Positions 33,500 to 45,443 of a stretch of 64,000 nucleotides of DNA are shown piece by piece. Positions within the stretch are counted from its first letter, which is position 1. Each line of letters starts with the position of its first letter. The translations under genes were made by a program, and so were the position numbers. The notes below the pieces were generated by a model. It made no database searches, was not told the DNA's origin, and saw only the letters and a program-made list of their open reading frames with translations. This stretch comes from Silene latifolia. Taxonomy: Eukaryota; Streptophyta; Magnoliopsida; Caryophyllales; Caryophyllaceae. The stretch covers positions 65,944,099 through 66,008,098 of the forward strand of contig NC_133531.1 in NCBI RefSeq assembly GCF_048544455.1, in the 5' to 3' direction.

Positions 33500-35104
33500 A
33501 GATGAATCTCCATGTACCTAAAGATTTTTTATGCCTAAACCTACTGCTGCTTGTAGTCCAATGAGGCAAGCCTCATATTCTGCAGCATTATTTGTCACCT
33601 CGAAGTCGAGTTTAACAGAGAGTGGTGTATGCTCGCCTTCAGGAGAAATGAGCAACACTCATATTCCAAATCCTCTTAAGTTCGATGCTCCATCAAAATA
33701 AAGGTCCCAGGAGTCTACATCTGTTTGGAGTATATTCTCGTCCGGAAACAACCAGGTGTCTATTGCTTGTGCATCATTGATGGGATTTTCTGCGAAGAAC
33801 TCGGCGACAGCGCACCCTTTTATAACTTTCAGAGGTGCATACTTGAGATCGAACTCTGAGAGCATCAAATTCCATCTCGCTAGGCGTCCATTGAGAACAG
33901 GTTTTTCGAAGAGGTATTTGACAGGATCCATTTTGGAGTATATTTTGACGGAGTAGCTAAGCATGTAATGGCGTAGCTTCTTTGTTTCCCACGCATGAGC
34001 GAGGCATGTCTTCTCGAGTGGTGTGTACTTGCACTCGTACTCTAAGAATTTCTTACTAAGGTAGTAGATAGCCCTTTCTTCTTTTCCTACAGTTTGGGCC
34101 AGCATGGCACCCATGGCTGTTTCAGTTACTGTGAGATACAAACCAAGAGGTTGATCTCGTTGGGGTGGCATGAGCACTGGTGGCTTGGCTAGTATCTCCT
34201 TGATTCGGTCGAATGCCTTTTAACAGTCATCATCCCACATGGTGTGATCCATTTTCTTTAGCTTTTTGAAGATAGGTTCACAGATCATGGTGAGTTTCGA
34301 TATGAACCGACTTATGTACTGCACCTTACCCAAGAATCCTCTAACTTCCTTCTCTGTTTGAGGTTGTGGCATTTCGATTAGAGCTTTGATATTGGAAGGG
34401 TCTATTTCTATCCCTCGTTGGCTAACGACATATCCCAGGAGTTTGCCGGATGTTACCCCAAATGCACATTTCTGTGGATTGAGTCTCATGTTGTACTTTC
34501 GTAGCCTTGAGAAGAATTTGTGAAGGTTCGCAATGTGCCCCTCTCTATCCTTGGACTTGACAATCATATCATCTACGTATACCTCAACTTCTTTATGCAT
34601 CATGTCATGTAGTAGTGTAGTTGCGGTGCGTTGATATGTAGCTCCGGCATTGATTAACCCAAACGGCATAACCATGTAGCAATAGGTGCCCCATTGAGTG
34701 ACGAAGGCGGTTTTTTGTATATCCTCTATGGCCATCTTGATCTGATTATACCCTGCATATCCATCCATGATGGATAGCACCGCGTGATCCGCTGTATTAT
34801 CCACCAATATGTCGATATGTGGTAGAGGAAAGTCGTCCTTGGGACTTGCTTTGTTTAAGTCTCTGAAATCAACACAAACACGGATTCTCCCATCCTTCTT
34901 TGGTACGGGTACTATATTGGCTACCCAGTCTGAGTATTCAGATACTTTGATAAACCCGACTTTGAATTGCTTATCGACTTCTTCTTTGATCTTAAGAGCC
35001 TATTCTGTCCTCATCCGACAAAGCTTCTGTTTTACGAGTTTGAAACCTGGTTTGATTGGGATTCTGTGCTCTGCAATATCCTTATCGATCCCTGGCATGT
35101 CTTT
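33500..35104 (-). pseudogene. Reverse transcriptase and RNase H of element B
   Basis: 35104-34808 encodes the RT N-terminal part (PVPKKDGRIRVCVDFRDLNK), 34807-34220 the RT core with catalytic YVDDMIVKS and RLNPQKCAFGV, and 34177-33659 the RNase H (TETAMGAMLAQ, YTPLEKTCLAHAW) and the start of the second RNase H (LYFDGASNLRGFG). The RT-RNase H connection (FISKLTMICEPIFKKLKK...) is present here but missing in element A. Stops at about 35101, 34998, 34217 and 33520 interrupt it. Confidence 0.85.
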
Positions 35105-36502
35105 TCAGGACCAAGCAAATATGTCCTTGAACTCGTGTAGGAGGTCTATAAAACTGGCCCTTTCGGCGGGGCTCAAGGTCGTCCATATCCTAAGTTCTTG
35201 GGGTTCTAGTTCGGTTCCCACGTTGATGAGTTCGGTGTTTTCTATAACTGGTCCCCCTTCCCCCTCTTGTAGTATTTCTGTGGCTATGTAAGGAGGCATT
35301 TCGATTGAGTCTGGGTCTGCGTCATCCTCATTATCATCGTAAACAGAATTGCATTCAGAGTAACACAAAGAGTAAGCAGAACCTGATTTATTCATATTAA
35401 AATTTGAAAAGAGTTGAAACAAATAGGCCATCTGTTCAGTAGTCCGTGGCGGTAAAGGGACAACTGTTGGGACATTTCTTGAACTGCTATTACTACTCGA
35501 TGCTAAGCTAGGAGGAGCAAGGGGAGTGGGAGTGACGACAGGAGGAGACTCTCTAGGGACTTCTCTAGACTCCGACTCGGACTCCGACTCTGAATCTGAC
35601 TCGAATTCATCGTCTTCTGGTTCTCCTTTGAACATCTCTCCTTCTCCAGTGGTGAGCTTGAAGAGTCTTCCTTGGTTGTTTGTCCACTTGATCGATTTTC
35701 TCCATCCTTTCTGTTGATTCGAACTAGTTTCTGTGATCAATGCGGTAGGGTTGAAGTTATCGTCTTGAAGTATCATGGTAATGATCTCGTCCTGCGCGGC
35801 TCTAACAAACCGATCTTCTCCAAATAGTAAGCTAACAGATTGTTCGGCTAAGCAAGGTGCTTGACGAGTCTTGACGGTAGGAACCGTTTCTGTAGGAATA
35901 AAGTAGCAATCGTGAAAGATCTCGATTTCAGCCAGTTGTTTTCTTATGTAGTGCCAAGGCTCGGGAAACCCATGAAAGAGTTCTTGACTCCCTTCTCTAA
36001 CGAAGTATCCATTTAGGGTAGGGAGGTAGGGCCGCATTTGGATTCCCACATTCTTGCAGTTTTGGAATTGAATGAGCATTTCTAGGGCTTCCTCCTTGGT
36101 GGGTTTGTATCCTAGTCCTAGTGGTATCCTTTGTGAGTTGCCTTCTTTGTAAGGTTCAAAGGTATTTCTTTGGACAGGATTAAATGGCATTCCGGGGAAG
36201 TATCCCTGAGATTTGAGTATGTGGTTGACCGCTAAATTAGAGTAGGGATCGAAATACAAAGATGCCAACTCACTCTCTACAAGGTTTATGTTATGGAAGC
36301 CCCCAAGCTCATATACTGGATCTGCAAGTACTTGGTTGCTTGACCTCTTTTCTATTACCGCCTTGATGGGTGACGAAGTGATCATCAACACTTTACCATC
36401 TAGTGGGATCTTGTTTTTCTGGTGGAGGGTGGATGTTACCGCTTTGGAAGCGTGAATCCAAGGTCTTCCCATAAGTATGTTGAAGGATGCTTCAATGTCC
36501 AC
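35105..36502 (-). pseudogene. Protease end and acidic linker of element B
   Basis: A 465-codon open stretch continuing the polyprotein after a TAA at about 36503, where element A has a Gln codon. It starts with the second protease block (ASFNILMGRPWIH) and then a long linker with LGYKPTKEEA, LNGYFVREG and LLFGEDR. An acidic Ser-Glu/Asp run is at about 35568-35610, as in A. It ends just before RT at DIFAWS. The catalytic Asp loop of the protease is upstream in the preceding segment. Confidence 0.8.
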
Positions 36503-36505
36503 TAT

Positions 36506-38056
36506 TTAGAAGTTAACCTTTCGTTCAATTGGCCATGTGGCTATGGTAAAGTTAACTAGTCCTACCACTTTTCGTCGTGTAATATCATATGCGCGAACAC
36601 CTTGATTGGTAGGGGTCCAATCTGACTCTTTCATGCCTAATTTATACGCTGTTTTTAATGGTATGACATTGACTGCCGAGCCATCATCTACAAAAGTCAT
36701 TGGTACATTCTTCTTTAAGTAAATGACAGTGATGTATAGAGCCAAGTTGTGACTAGCGCCGAAAGGTGGCAAATCCTCATCCGAGAAAGTAACAGGGTTA
36801 CTTAGCTTAGGCGAATCTTGGAAGACCAAGTTGACTACGTCGTCGGGTGTGGAGTTATGCGCCACGTTTAATTTGGCCAAAGCTTGCAATAAAGCTTGGC
36901 GATGTGGGAATGAGCTTACAGCTAGTTGCCAGACTGAAAGATCAGCCTTTGTCTTCTGTAGTTGCTTTAGTAAATGGTCAGTAGAGGTATCTTCATTATC
37001 ATTTGGCGTGACAACGTTGGTATTGGTATTTGGACCATTTGCTATGCGACCATTTTGAGAAGTGTTTTGATATGGACGCCTCGAACGAGTAAGGTAGTCT
37101 ATATCTTGGTCCTCACTATTTTGGACTATCTTCTCACTGACCTTGACTAGGTAGTGTTCGGTGAGGTATTCATCTTCATCATCGTTGGCCCATACTCCAT
37201 TAACAGTAGCAAGCTCTCTCAACCTCATGCTTTCGGCCTCCAATTGGATGATTTGGTTGATTAGTTCATCAACCACGGCTATTACTTCTTGCATTGTAGC
37301 ATTTTGAGAGAGATTTAGTGGTGCACGTTCTTTGGGTGTTGTATTTGGATCACGCAGGGTTGCCACTACACTTTCTAATTCTAAGACTTGCCTATTCACA
37401 CTCTTTGCCCATGCGATAAAGTCAGTGATAGTAGGGGAAATGGTGGAGTAGTTCCCTTCATCTTCTATTGCATGGATCTCATCTTCGACTGGACAAATGA
37501 GGTGTGAACAATCTAAGGTAGATTCTTCACTTGTAATCATCAGAACTCCAAGAGGATTCTGAGTATTGTTAGGCTTACCTCCAGGCGGTATTGGTAGGCG
37601 ACCATCTTCAATCATGTCTTGAAGTACCTGTTTTAGCTTGTAACATTTTTCTGTATTGTGTCCCTTACCTCTATGATATTCGCAGTACGAATTCTCGTCC
37701 CATGACTTGGATTTATTTTCTGGTTCAGGTGTAGGCCCTATGGGTTGAAGCTTACGATGTTTCATCAATCTCTTTAGAGCATTGGAGTATGTATCCCCAA
37801 TATTTGTGAACTTTCTTTGTGGGATGCTCTTCTTTGTTGGTTCTAGAAGGTTAACCTCATCAGGCTTGCTAGTAGAGCCGTAAGAACGACTTGTTGAGCC
37901 TTGATATCCACGACCTACCGTTTTGGACAAGAGTCCTTTACGGATGTCATCTTCGATCCTTGTCCCTAGTACAGTTAAGTCTTTGAAGGTCTTAATGTTT
38001 TGGTACCTCAAATGATTTGCATAAATGGGCTTTAAATTGTCCACGAATTTTTCCAC
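36506..38056 (-). pseudogene. Gag C-terminus and protease start of element B
   Basis: Contains a zinc-knuckle variant CEYHRGKGHNTEKC (about 37674-37633), Cys-X2-His-X4-His-X4-Cys, which binds packaged RNA. A long linker follows with DYLTRSRRPYQN and LLKQLQKTKADLSVWQL. The protease catalytic loop MTFVDDGSAVNVIPL is near 36710-36665. The segment is open for 516 codons. Gag and Pol seem to share one frame, as in element A. Confidence 0.82.
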
Positions 38057-38800
38057 GAGGGTAGCTTCATCTGGACGTTCGACAAGTTGGGTACTAGTCT
38101 TCCTCTACTTACTTAGGAAGTCGGTGAAGCCTTCTTTATCATTTTGGGTAAGAACCTCTAAGGTGCGCATATTGACTTGGATCTCAGCATTATCCGCATA
38201 TTGCTTAGCAAACTCGATCGCGGCATCATCCCATGTGGCAATCTTCTTGTGTTCTAGGGAATAGAACCATTGCTTAGGAATGGTGTCAAGAGATGAAGGA
38301 AAGATCCTTAAGAACATCTCGGGTTTAATGCCTTTGATAGACATATAATCCTTGAAAGCACGGATATGGTTCAAAGGGTTTTCGTGTCCCTTGAATTTTG
38401 GGATATCCGTCATGTTGAAGTTGGTTGGCAATTTAGAACTCACAGCCTCATACTTGCGATTGTTTTCCCTATAGATATCGTCCCCTTTGAGGTACATCAG
38501 TTTTTCCTCCAAATATTGGAGTCGTTTTACAGCTTCAGCTAGACCTTCGGGAGGGTTTACCTCTTGTGCTCCCACAAAAGGTGGTGTATTTTCATTCGCG
38601 AAGTCATTCACAAAATCATGAGGCACTTCATTTTCTGCAGGAGGCAACCTAGTTTCTACAGCAATAATTCGGCCCTCGATCGTGTTGAGGCAATTATACA
38701 CTTGGTCTTGGCTAGCTTGGAGACGAGTTAACGCCGCTAGGATTAGATCATTACCATTCGGTGGTTGTCCATTGACACTTGCGTGACTAGTTCCAGGCAT
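38057..38800 (-). pseudogene. Gag N-terminal and capsid-like part of element B
   Basis: Starts MPGTSHASVNGQPP, about 730 bp after the primer site. It contains a coiled-coil-like stretch (LAEAVKRLQYLEEKLMYL) and then a Retrotrans_gag-type capsid region (DIPKFKGHENPLNHIRAFKDYM, WFYSLEHKKIATWDDAAIEFAKQY). A stop near 38104 (TAG) separates it from the next Gag segment, which resumes in the same region with FVDNLKPIYANHL. Gag forms the particle shell. Confidence 0.82.
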
Positions 38801-39527
38801 CTTGAAAAACTAAATAAGAGATCGACGACGAATCAAAACACGATCGACCATTCTAGCACACTTACTCAAAGAAAAGGTTCAACTTGTGAAGTGAGAGTGT
38901 GCCACTTGTGTCAAGTGAGGTTTGAAGAAATGACAAAGTTTGGAAATGTTGGTCATAGTCAACTATAGTGTAGTTGTAAGAGTGGACTCGAAGTGAGGTT
39001 TTGAAATAGGTTTCGAAGCCCGAATTTTGACTCGACAATTGGACAGAGTTTCGACTAGTTTTGCGCTAAATTTGCAAAATTCGTCATGGTTTTATTTAGA
39101 AAATGGTGATCACATATAATACAAGCATTACAACAGGCATTATAACGGGATGCTGAGTGCATTTAAAAGGTTTTGGTTTAAAGGGTGGGTTGCCATACCA
39201 AGCAATCAAACCCAGGGTCTGTGGAGAGGCTCGTGCCAAATAAGAGTAAGGCCGATTCCTAGTCCATTTCCTCGAGTAGTGAAAGCCCTTGATACAAACA
39301 GGAGTAAGCATCATGGTATGGTTGACGTCAATCGCTATCTATCCTTAGGCCCAAATAAGAATTTGGACCGTCTAGACGGGACGATTGGTCGAATGGGTGG
39401 GGTTGGGCCTAGGAAGGCCGTAAAAACGAACTAGGAAGACCGAGTTATGAAAACCGACAATTGTCTTGTACAAACTATTTCCTAACCTTGTTCAAGTTTC
39501 ACCCTTGGCTACACGTAAGTGTATTAG
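38801..39527 (-). other. 5' leader of element B
   Basis: Untranslated stretch between the primer site and the Gag ATG at 38800. Plus-strand frames here (for example 39150-39434) have no recognisable domain. I see no obvious small ORF or structured motif. Confidence 0.5.
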
Positions 39528-39544
39528 CCCCCAGTGGAGTCGCC
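39528..39544 (-). other. Primer binding site of element B (tRNA-Arg-like)
   Basis: Minus-strand TGGCGACTCCACTGGGG lies three bases after the LTR end. From memory it resembles the 3' end complement of a plant tRNA-Arg, which Tat/Ogre elements use; a tRNA comparison would settle this. Confidence 0.65.
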
Positions 39545-39548
39545 AAAC

Positions 39549-41940
39549 TGTGGACGCGGGCCCACGGGGGTCGCTCGGGTGGAAAACGAGCAAGCCTTGC
39601 ATTTGTGGAGTCGCCACCAATTTATTGTGGAAAATTGGAAACCGTTCGAATACATCATGCCATGTCAAGACACAAAGTAGTGACATGAACACCAAGAACT
39701 CTTTACCCTTAGCCTTCTATGTCTAGAATGACTCTCGTGGATGCCGATGAACACGGATGTTCATAGAGATCTGGACTCTGGAGTAAGGGGTGAGGGTACG
39801 TATTAGGAAGCTCTTTTGATCGAACACCTAATCCCGCCCGCCTCGATAGCGGCCTCTACTAATGATTAGAGAAAATCATCTATACTTGATATGTTGTCGG
39901 CTATATGCATGCAATGCAACATCCATTAAATTAATCCTAAGATGTGAGAATTAACGAAGTCGGTAGACACGTAATTTAACATGCATTAATGTCGAGGTAG
40001 AAATTTAGGTTAATTGCATGTGAGAACATACAAACAATAAAAAATAATGAATACGATAAAAGAACAACAATTGAAATAATTAAAATAAATTACAATGGTT
40101 TGATTATTTTACGTCGAAAATACACTTAAAACGGATGGTTTTAGAAAAGAAAAGAGAAAATAAATAAACGAACAGATTATTAGGTGATATTACAAGTAAT
40201 AGTTAATTAATACGTAAGCTAACGAATTATGTCAAAGCAACAACGGAAGGTTAGAGACAGAATTCAGCCCGGAACAGGCGCAGCAGAGCTGCGTCCTTTG
40301 GAAGAGGCGCAGCAGTTGCTGCGTCTGTTCCTGACCTGAATTATGGTTGTGAAGCCGGAATTGCGTGTTATTAATGTTCATCGGTGAATTAAACGATCGA
40401 TTATTGATATTTGACTCGGATAGAAGTGTTTTAACATATTATTTAGATATGAATCGGTCATAAAAACTATAAAACATGAATTAGAGCTAACTAGAACAAA
40501 TTAATTGCAAGATTAATGACAAGATTAATAATAAGATTAACAATGAATTAAATAAACTAATTAGGTTATTAATGCTAAACTATTGATGATAATGATAAAC
40601 AACAGATGCAAATATACCAAAGATGGATTTCAGAGACTCAATATTGATGAATCGAACCTCAAAAAACCCGAATTGATTTTAATGACGAAAACCCGCAAAT
40701 ATGAATTATAAGGGATTTTAAGTCGGGAATTTAATGATGATAAATTATTAATGATTCATATGTTAAAATTATCATGCTAATAATAAGAACAAGCAAAGAT
40801 GAAACAAGAAAGCAGACGAAAATAACAGAAGACGAAGGAAGAAGAAGGAGAGCAGGAACTGCGGCAGCCACAGGAAGAGGCGCAGCAGGTGCTGCGTCCC
40901 TTCGAAGAGGCGCAGCCGTTGCTGCGCTCCTTCTCGACGTCTGTCTCCCGTTAATCCGTAAAAAAGGGTTTGAATAAAGGTTTTGTAAATCGGTTTTGAA
41001 TATATTTTTGACGTAAACCTTACAATAATGATTATAAAAATAAAGTACAATAGTAAAAGATGGGATTTACACCCTCAGACTTACATGTTTGATGAAACGA
41101 GATTAACTAAATTAACATTTAGTGATGCTCGGCTCGAATGTACGACGAAAGTGCCCTCTAAGAGGAAGTTAAACAAGATTGATTAAGTTGATTGATGTGG
41201 AGTTGGTCAAATTGGTCGGTCATGCAAAACGAGGCTGGTACTCAGAAGGATCCGAGCTTACGTGGTCGAAAGTTCAAGCACGTAGACGCCAAAAAGCAAG
41301 AGCGTGGTCTTAAAATGCAAAGGGAGAAGAGAAGGGCGGACACTCGCGTGAGAAATATGAGGACCGAAGGTCTCTATTTATACTAATCACAGGGAAGAAT
41401 TAAGGTTTCGGTGAAACTTTGGAAGTAAATCTCGAAAAGATTTGAAAATACGCAGAAAGGAGCTGGGGAAGAGGCGCAGCATGTGCTGCGCCCCTTTGAA
41501 GAGGCGCAACACCTGCTGCGCCCTTTCCTCAAGGGTTTCCTCCTGCGGAAGAAAGATTTCCGCGTTTCTATTATGTAATTGCGGTTTGATCTTGATTTCC
41601 TTATTATTTATAAAATAATTTCGGGATATAATTTACCAAAGATTAAAAGATTGAAAATATGGAATAGAAATATCCGGAACATTCCAGAATATTCTGACTC
41701 GGCATTTTTAAACGGTTATTATAAAATGAAGACGATTTTTGACCCGGACTCCAAATGTACTCTAATTACTGTCAAAATGACCATAATGGCGCGTAGATGA
41801 CGACCAAGGGGTTGACACAAGTGTTTGAGCTATCACTTAATGATAAACTTACGAACTGTCATAAATCGTTTCGTGTACCAAACATGCGGCCCAATCATCA
41901 CTGGGTGGCTTGCGGGAGGTGCAGAAATGAGGTATCTACA
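39549..41940 (-). mobile_element. 5' LTR of element B, 2392 bp
   Basis: On the minus strand it starts TGTAGATACC (41940) and ends GTCCACA (39549), immediately before the primer site. From 40102 upward it aligns with the truncated 3' LTR. The outer flank is ctact of the copia element. Confidence 0.9.
40265..41528. promoter_or_regulatory. Palindromic GC-rich clusters and TATA in B's 5' LTR
   Basis: CGCAGC-AGA-GCTGCG and CGCAGCA-GT-TGCTGCG at about 40278-40325; CGCAGCA-GG-TGCTGCG and a partner at 40880-40928; CGCAGCA-TG-TGCTGCG and a degenerate partner at 41474-41522. The last block lies about 83 bp upstream (minus strand) of AGTATAAATAGA (41372-41383). At 40880 there is one roughly 30-bp motif unit more than at the matching place in the 3' LTR (about 18140). 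Confidence 0.65.
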
Positions 41941-42166
41941 CTACTAAAACCTTATTCTTCCCCTTATTGAGCCATCTTTGTTTTCCCTTGGAGACCGACT
42001 CATCCCAACCACGAAACATAGGGGAAGGTGATGATGGATGTTGGGTTGTTGGAGTGAATGTAGAGGAATTAGGTTGATGGGATGATGATGGTTGTGGTTG
42101 ATTGCATGGTTGTGGTTGGTGTTGGTTTCGGGTTGAGGAACGTGTGGTTGCATGTGGAGATGACAT
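41941..42166 (-). pseudogene. Env-like ORF start of the copia element, cut by element B
   Basis: A frame beginning MSSPHATTRSSTRN, rich in Pro, Gln, Ser, His and Thr, then GWDESVSKGKQRWLNKGKNK, and running into the B LTR. Its place just beyond RNase H fits the extra ORF that Sireviruses carry. I see no transmembrane segment in the remaining part. Function is unknown and the call is tentative. Confidence 0.4.
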
Positions 42167-42182
42167 GGTTGAGAGATGAGTA

Positions 42183-42269
<87 letters not shown>
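42183..42269. repeat. (ATG)n microsatellite
   Basis: About 29 perfect ATG units. On the minus strand this reads CAT, giving poly-His in one frame; that frame is not taken as a gene. Confidence 0.97.
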
Positions 42270-42272
<3 letters not shown>

Positions 42273-42708
42273 TATGAATTTGGTAAAGTAAAAAAGCAAG
42301 GTCAAGTGGGACGTTGACCTATTTACACGGTTGGGAGGTAGATATAGGATGGAATCTAGGGTAGATTTTTAGAGTAGGAATAGGTTTAGGTGTTTAAATA
42401 AATTAGGAAGGTAGTTGATAGAAGATTTTGTGCAGATTTGGCAATTATTTCGTATAAACCAAGATTTGGCATAGAAGAGATTTTGGAAAGTATTTTGATA
42501 GAATTTGGTAAATAAGAAATATGGTATATCTTAATTTTGTTAAGAGAATAAGTTTGTATGCACCATAAAGACTTAAATACAGACAGAATATATACGATAA
42601 ATAAATTTCTATAAAACGTAAATATTCATGCAACGAAATATACGGACACAGTCATACAATCTTATCTCATACTAATCAATCATTAAGAGATTAAACATTT
42701 ATAGAAGC
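42270..42708. other. Non-coding part of the copia element after RNase H
   Basis: AT-rich spacer between the pol stop (42709) and the env-like region. No ORF or LTR start is seen. Confidence 0.5.
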
Positions 42709-43467
42709 TTAGATGCCACCGATTAAACAAATTTCCAACCGTAAAGTCTCAAAACGTCCTCTAGTTAAAGGTTTTTTCAAAATGTCTGCCCATTGTTTCT
42801 CAGTACTACAAAATTCGAGTTTTATATTCCCTTTTTCAACCTGGCCACGTATAAAATGGTGTGTAATTTCAATGTGCTTAGTACGCGAGTGCTATGCAGG
42901 GTTTTTAGAAATTATAATAGCACTCGTATTATCACATAAAATAGGAATACAACCTACATTAATACCATAATCACATAACTGTTGCTTAAGCCATAATAAT
43001 TGAGTACATATCAGTCCTGCTGCAATATATTCGGCTTCTGTTGTTGAAAGGGCAACTGAATTCTACTTCTTTGAACCCCATGTGATAATGCAAGGTCCAA
43101 CGGACGTGGCAACACCTGACGTACTTTTCCTGTCTAGGGAGCATCCTGCGTAATCAGCATCAGAATATCCGACAAGATCGAAATGACATTCCATAGGATA
43201 CCATAGATAAAGTTTGGACGTGCCAATAAGATATCGTAAGATTATTTTTTCGGCCGTCATATGCGATTCTTTGGGAGATGATTGATATCTCGCACACACG
43301 CATACACTGAACATGATATCTGGTCTACTTGTAGTTAAATATAGCAATGACCCAATCATTCCTCGGTAAGTTGTTTCATCAACTGACTTACCGTCTTCAT
43401 CTAAAGTCAATTTCTTGTCTCCGACCATTGGAGTAGACATTGCATGGGAATTTTCCATTCCAAACAT
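42709..43467 (-). pseudogene. Copia RNase H
   Basis: 43467-43063 carries STPMVGDKKL, YRGMIGSLLYLT, RPDIMFSVC and GYSDADYAGC...DRKSTSG, the typical copia RT-RNase H connection and RNase H start. After a stop at about 43062 it continues with the ALSTTEAEY block, a DNTSAI block and KHIEI, ending at the stop at 42709-42711. A further stop near 42895 interrupts the C-terminal part. The product would degrade RNA in the RNA-DNA hybrid during reverse transcription. Confidence 0.85.
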
Positions 43468-43479
43468 TCTAATTAATTC

Positions 43480-44328
43480 CTAAATATATTTCCGTTGATG
43501 AATTTTGATGCCTTCCTCAGTTTGTTGAATTTGCAGACCTAGGAAGAATTTTAATTCTCCCATCATACTCATCTCAAATTCGGAAGTCATCAACTCTGAA
43601 AAATACTTGCACAGATTGTGGTTGGTTGATCCAAAGATGATATCGTCGACATATATTTGAACAACCAAAAGGTCATAATCCTCGAATTTTAGGAATAGAG
43701 TTTTATCTACATATCCTCTTTTAAATCCCCTCTCAAGTAGGAATTTCGATAATCTGTCATACCAGGCCCTTGGCGCTTGCTTCAATCCATACAGGGCCTT
43801 GTCTAATTTAAAAACATGGTCTTTAAATTTGTTATCCTTAAATCCAAGGGGTTGTTCTACGAAGACTTCTTCCTGTAGATACCCATTTAGAAACGCTGTC
43901 TTGACATCCATTTGGAAGAGTTTCATTCCTTTATGAGCTGCGAATGCTATCAGAAGTCTAATAGCTTTGAGACGAGCAACGGTTTCAAAGGTTTTGTCAT
44001 AATCTATTCCTTCTTGTTGATTATAATCTTGCACTACCAATCTTGCTTTATTTCGAACTATGACCCCAGCATCATCTAGTTTATTTCTAAACACCCATCT
44101 GGTTCCAATTACAGATCGATCGTTGGGTCTAGGAACTAAGTGCCAAACTTTGTTCCGTTCGAATTGTTGAAGCTCTTCTTGCATAGCTATAATCCAATCT
44201 GATTTTGCGAGAGCTTCCTTAATATTCGTTAATTCAATTGTTGATAAAAACGAATAGAAGGAGCGGAAATTATTCAAGGATCGTCGCGTCTGAACACCCT
44301 TCTTAATATTACCAAGTATATTTTCCAT
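43480..44328 (-). pseudogene. Copia reverse transcriptase
   Basis: Open for 282 codons. It contains WIIAMQEELQQFERNKVW, GTRWVFRNKLD, ARLVVQDYNQQEGIDYDKTF, FQMDVKTAFLNGYLQEEVFVEQP, KALYGLKQAPRAWY and the catalytic YVDDIIFGSTN, the standard copia RT series. A TAG-type stop at about 43480 separates it from RNase H; the upstream link to integrase is broken near 44330-44407. Confidence 0.9.
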
Positions 44329-44407
44329 AGGGTGTGAACTCTTATATTTCCATTTTGTTGAAGTACTTGGTTCTTCAGCATTTGAACTTGATCTATATTC
44401 ATTTGAC

Positions 44408-45443
44408 TCAGAGTTTAAGGATGTTCCCCCGTGAATCCAATCCTGGTGTTATAGTTGAGTCAGGTATAACTTCAGACTCATTACCTTGATTTGGATTCAA
44501 TGTTATAGTAACATCATCTATAACATTGGGTTGAGGATCCTTATCTTGAGACAAAGTTATAGTATCATCAACTATAACTTTAGTTTTCTTCTTTTTGTCA
44601 TTTGAAGAATGGTCAAGCTCATCATTTGTTCCTTCAATCTCATTATCCTCAGTTTCCAATTCTGGAGGATCATTTCTGGAAAGGCGATAGTCAGGTTCAT
44701 CCATGTCTTCTTCCTCATCCTGTAAGGGCTTATCAAACACGTTATCTTCATCAAAAATAACATGTATACTTTCTTCAATACAAAGTGTTCTTTTATTGAA
44801 GACCTTATAAGCCTTGCTATGATCTGAGTAACCTATAAAAATAGCCTCATCACTTCTAGGGTCGAACTTACTTAACCTATTCTTACCATTGTTATGAACA
44901 AAACACTTACTTCTAAAACAACGAAGATGAGAGATATTAGGTTTACGACCTCTTAGAAGTTCATAAGGGGTTTTCTTTAGGATAGGTCTTATCATAGCAC
45001 GATTATGAATATAACATGAAGTATTAATAGCTTCAGCCCAAAAATTACGGGGTAGACCACTATACAAAAGCATTGTACGAGCCATTTCTTCTAGTGTTCT
45101 ATTCATACGTTCAACCACACCATTTCGTTGAGAAGTACGTGGTGCAGAAAAGTTATGTACTACACCATTAACTCTACAATATTCTATAAAGGCTTGATTA
45201 TCAAATTTGGTGCCATGATCCGTAAGAATAGAGACAAGGTTAGTCTTATATTTATTTTGAACAAGTTTCATAAGACAAACGAACTCATCAAAAGTCTCGT
45301 CTTTTGAATGAAGAAAGAGAGGCCATACATACCTTGAGTAGTCATCTACAAGGACAAAGATATACCTGGATCCTCCTCTACTCCTTACCTTCATGGGACC
45401 ACATAAGTCCATGTGTATCAAATCCAAGGCTTGATTCGTGCTT
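44408..45443 (-). pseudogene. Copia integrase core and C-terminus
   Basis: From LDLIHMDLCGPMKV (first catalytic Asp) through YSRYVWPLFL, LTDHGTKFDN (second Asp) and TSQRNGVVERMNRTL (Glu) to NFWAEAI, the GYSxHSKAYK block and a long acidic tail with repeated VIPDSTI/VIDDVTI phrases. The N-terminal zinc region is on the other side of the Athila-type insertion (56497 upward). The reading frame is open from 45427 to 44408. The enzyme joins cDNA to the chromosome. Confidence 0.88.

Larger units (their letters stand above)
17368..41940 (-). mobile_element. Tat-lineage Ty3/gypsy retrotransposon B, full length but interrupted
   Basis: Reads on the minus strand: 5' LTR (41940-39549), primer site, gag, protease, RT, RNase H, second RNase H, integrase, then two antisense PMD genes, polypurine tract and 3' LTR (19180-17368, cut by element A). 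On the outer side the LTR is followed by ctact (41941-41945), the candidate target duplication; its partner is off the left edge. Without the LINE the visible length is about 18.7 kb, in the range of the very large Tat/Ogre elements. Many stops and shifts in gag-pol show it is old. The two LTRs differ by several percent by eye, including indels of a short GC-rich unit. Confidence 0.85.

Noticed and set aside
39528..39544. A tRNA gene at this and the other primer sites
   Set aside because: Only the 3' end complement is present; no cloverleaf can be formed from the flanks.
42069..42305. Poly-His ORF over the (ATG)n tract
   Set aside because: Microsatellite translation; the flanking frame matches no known protein.
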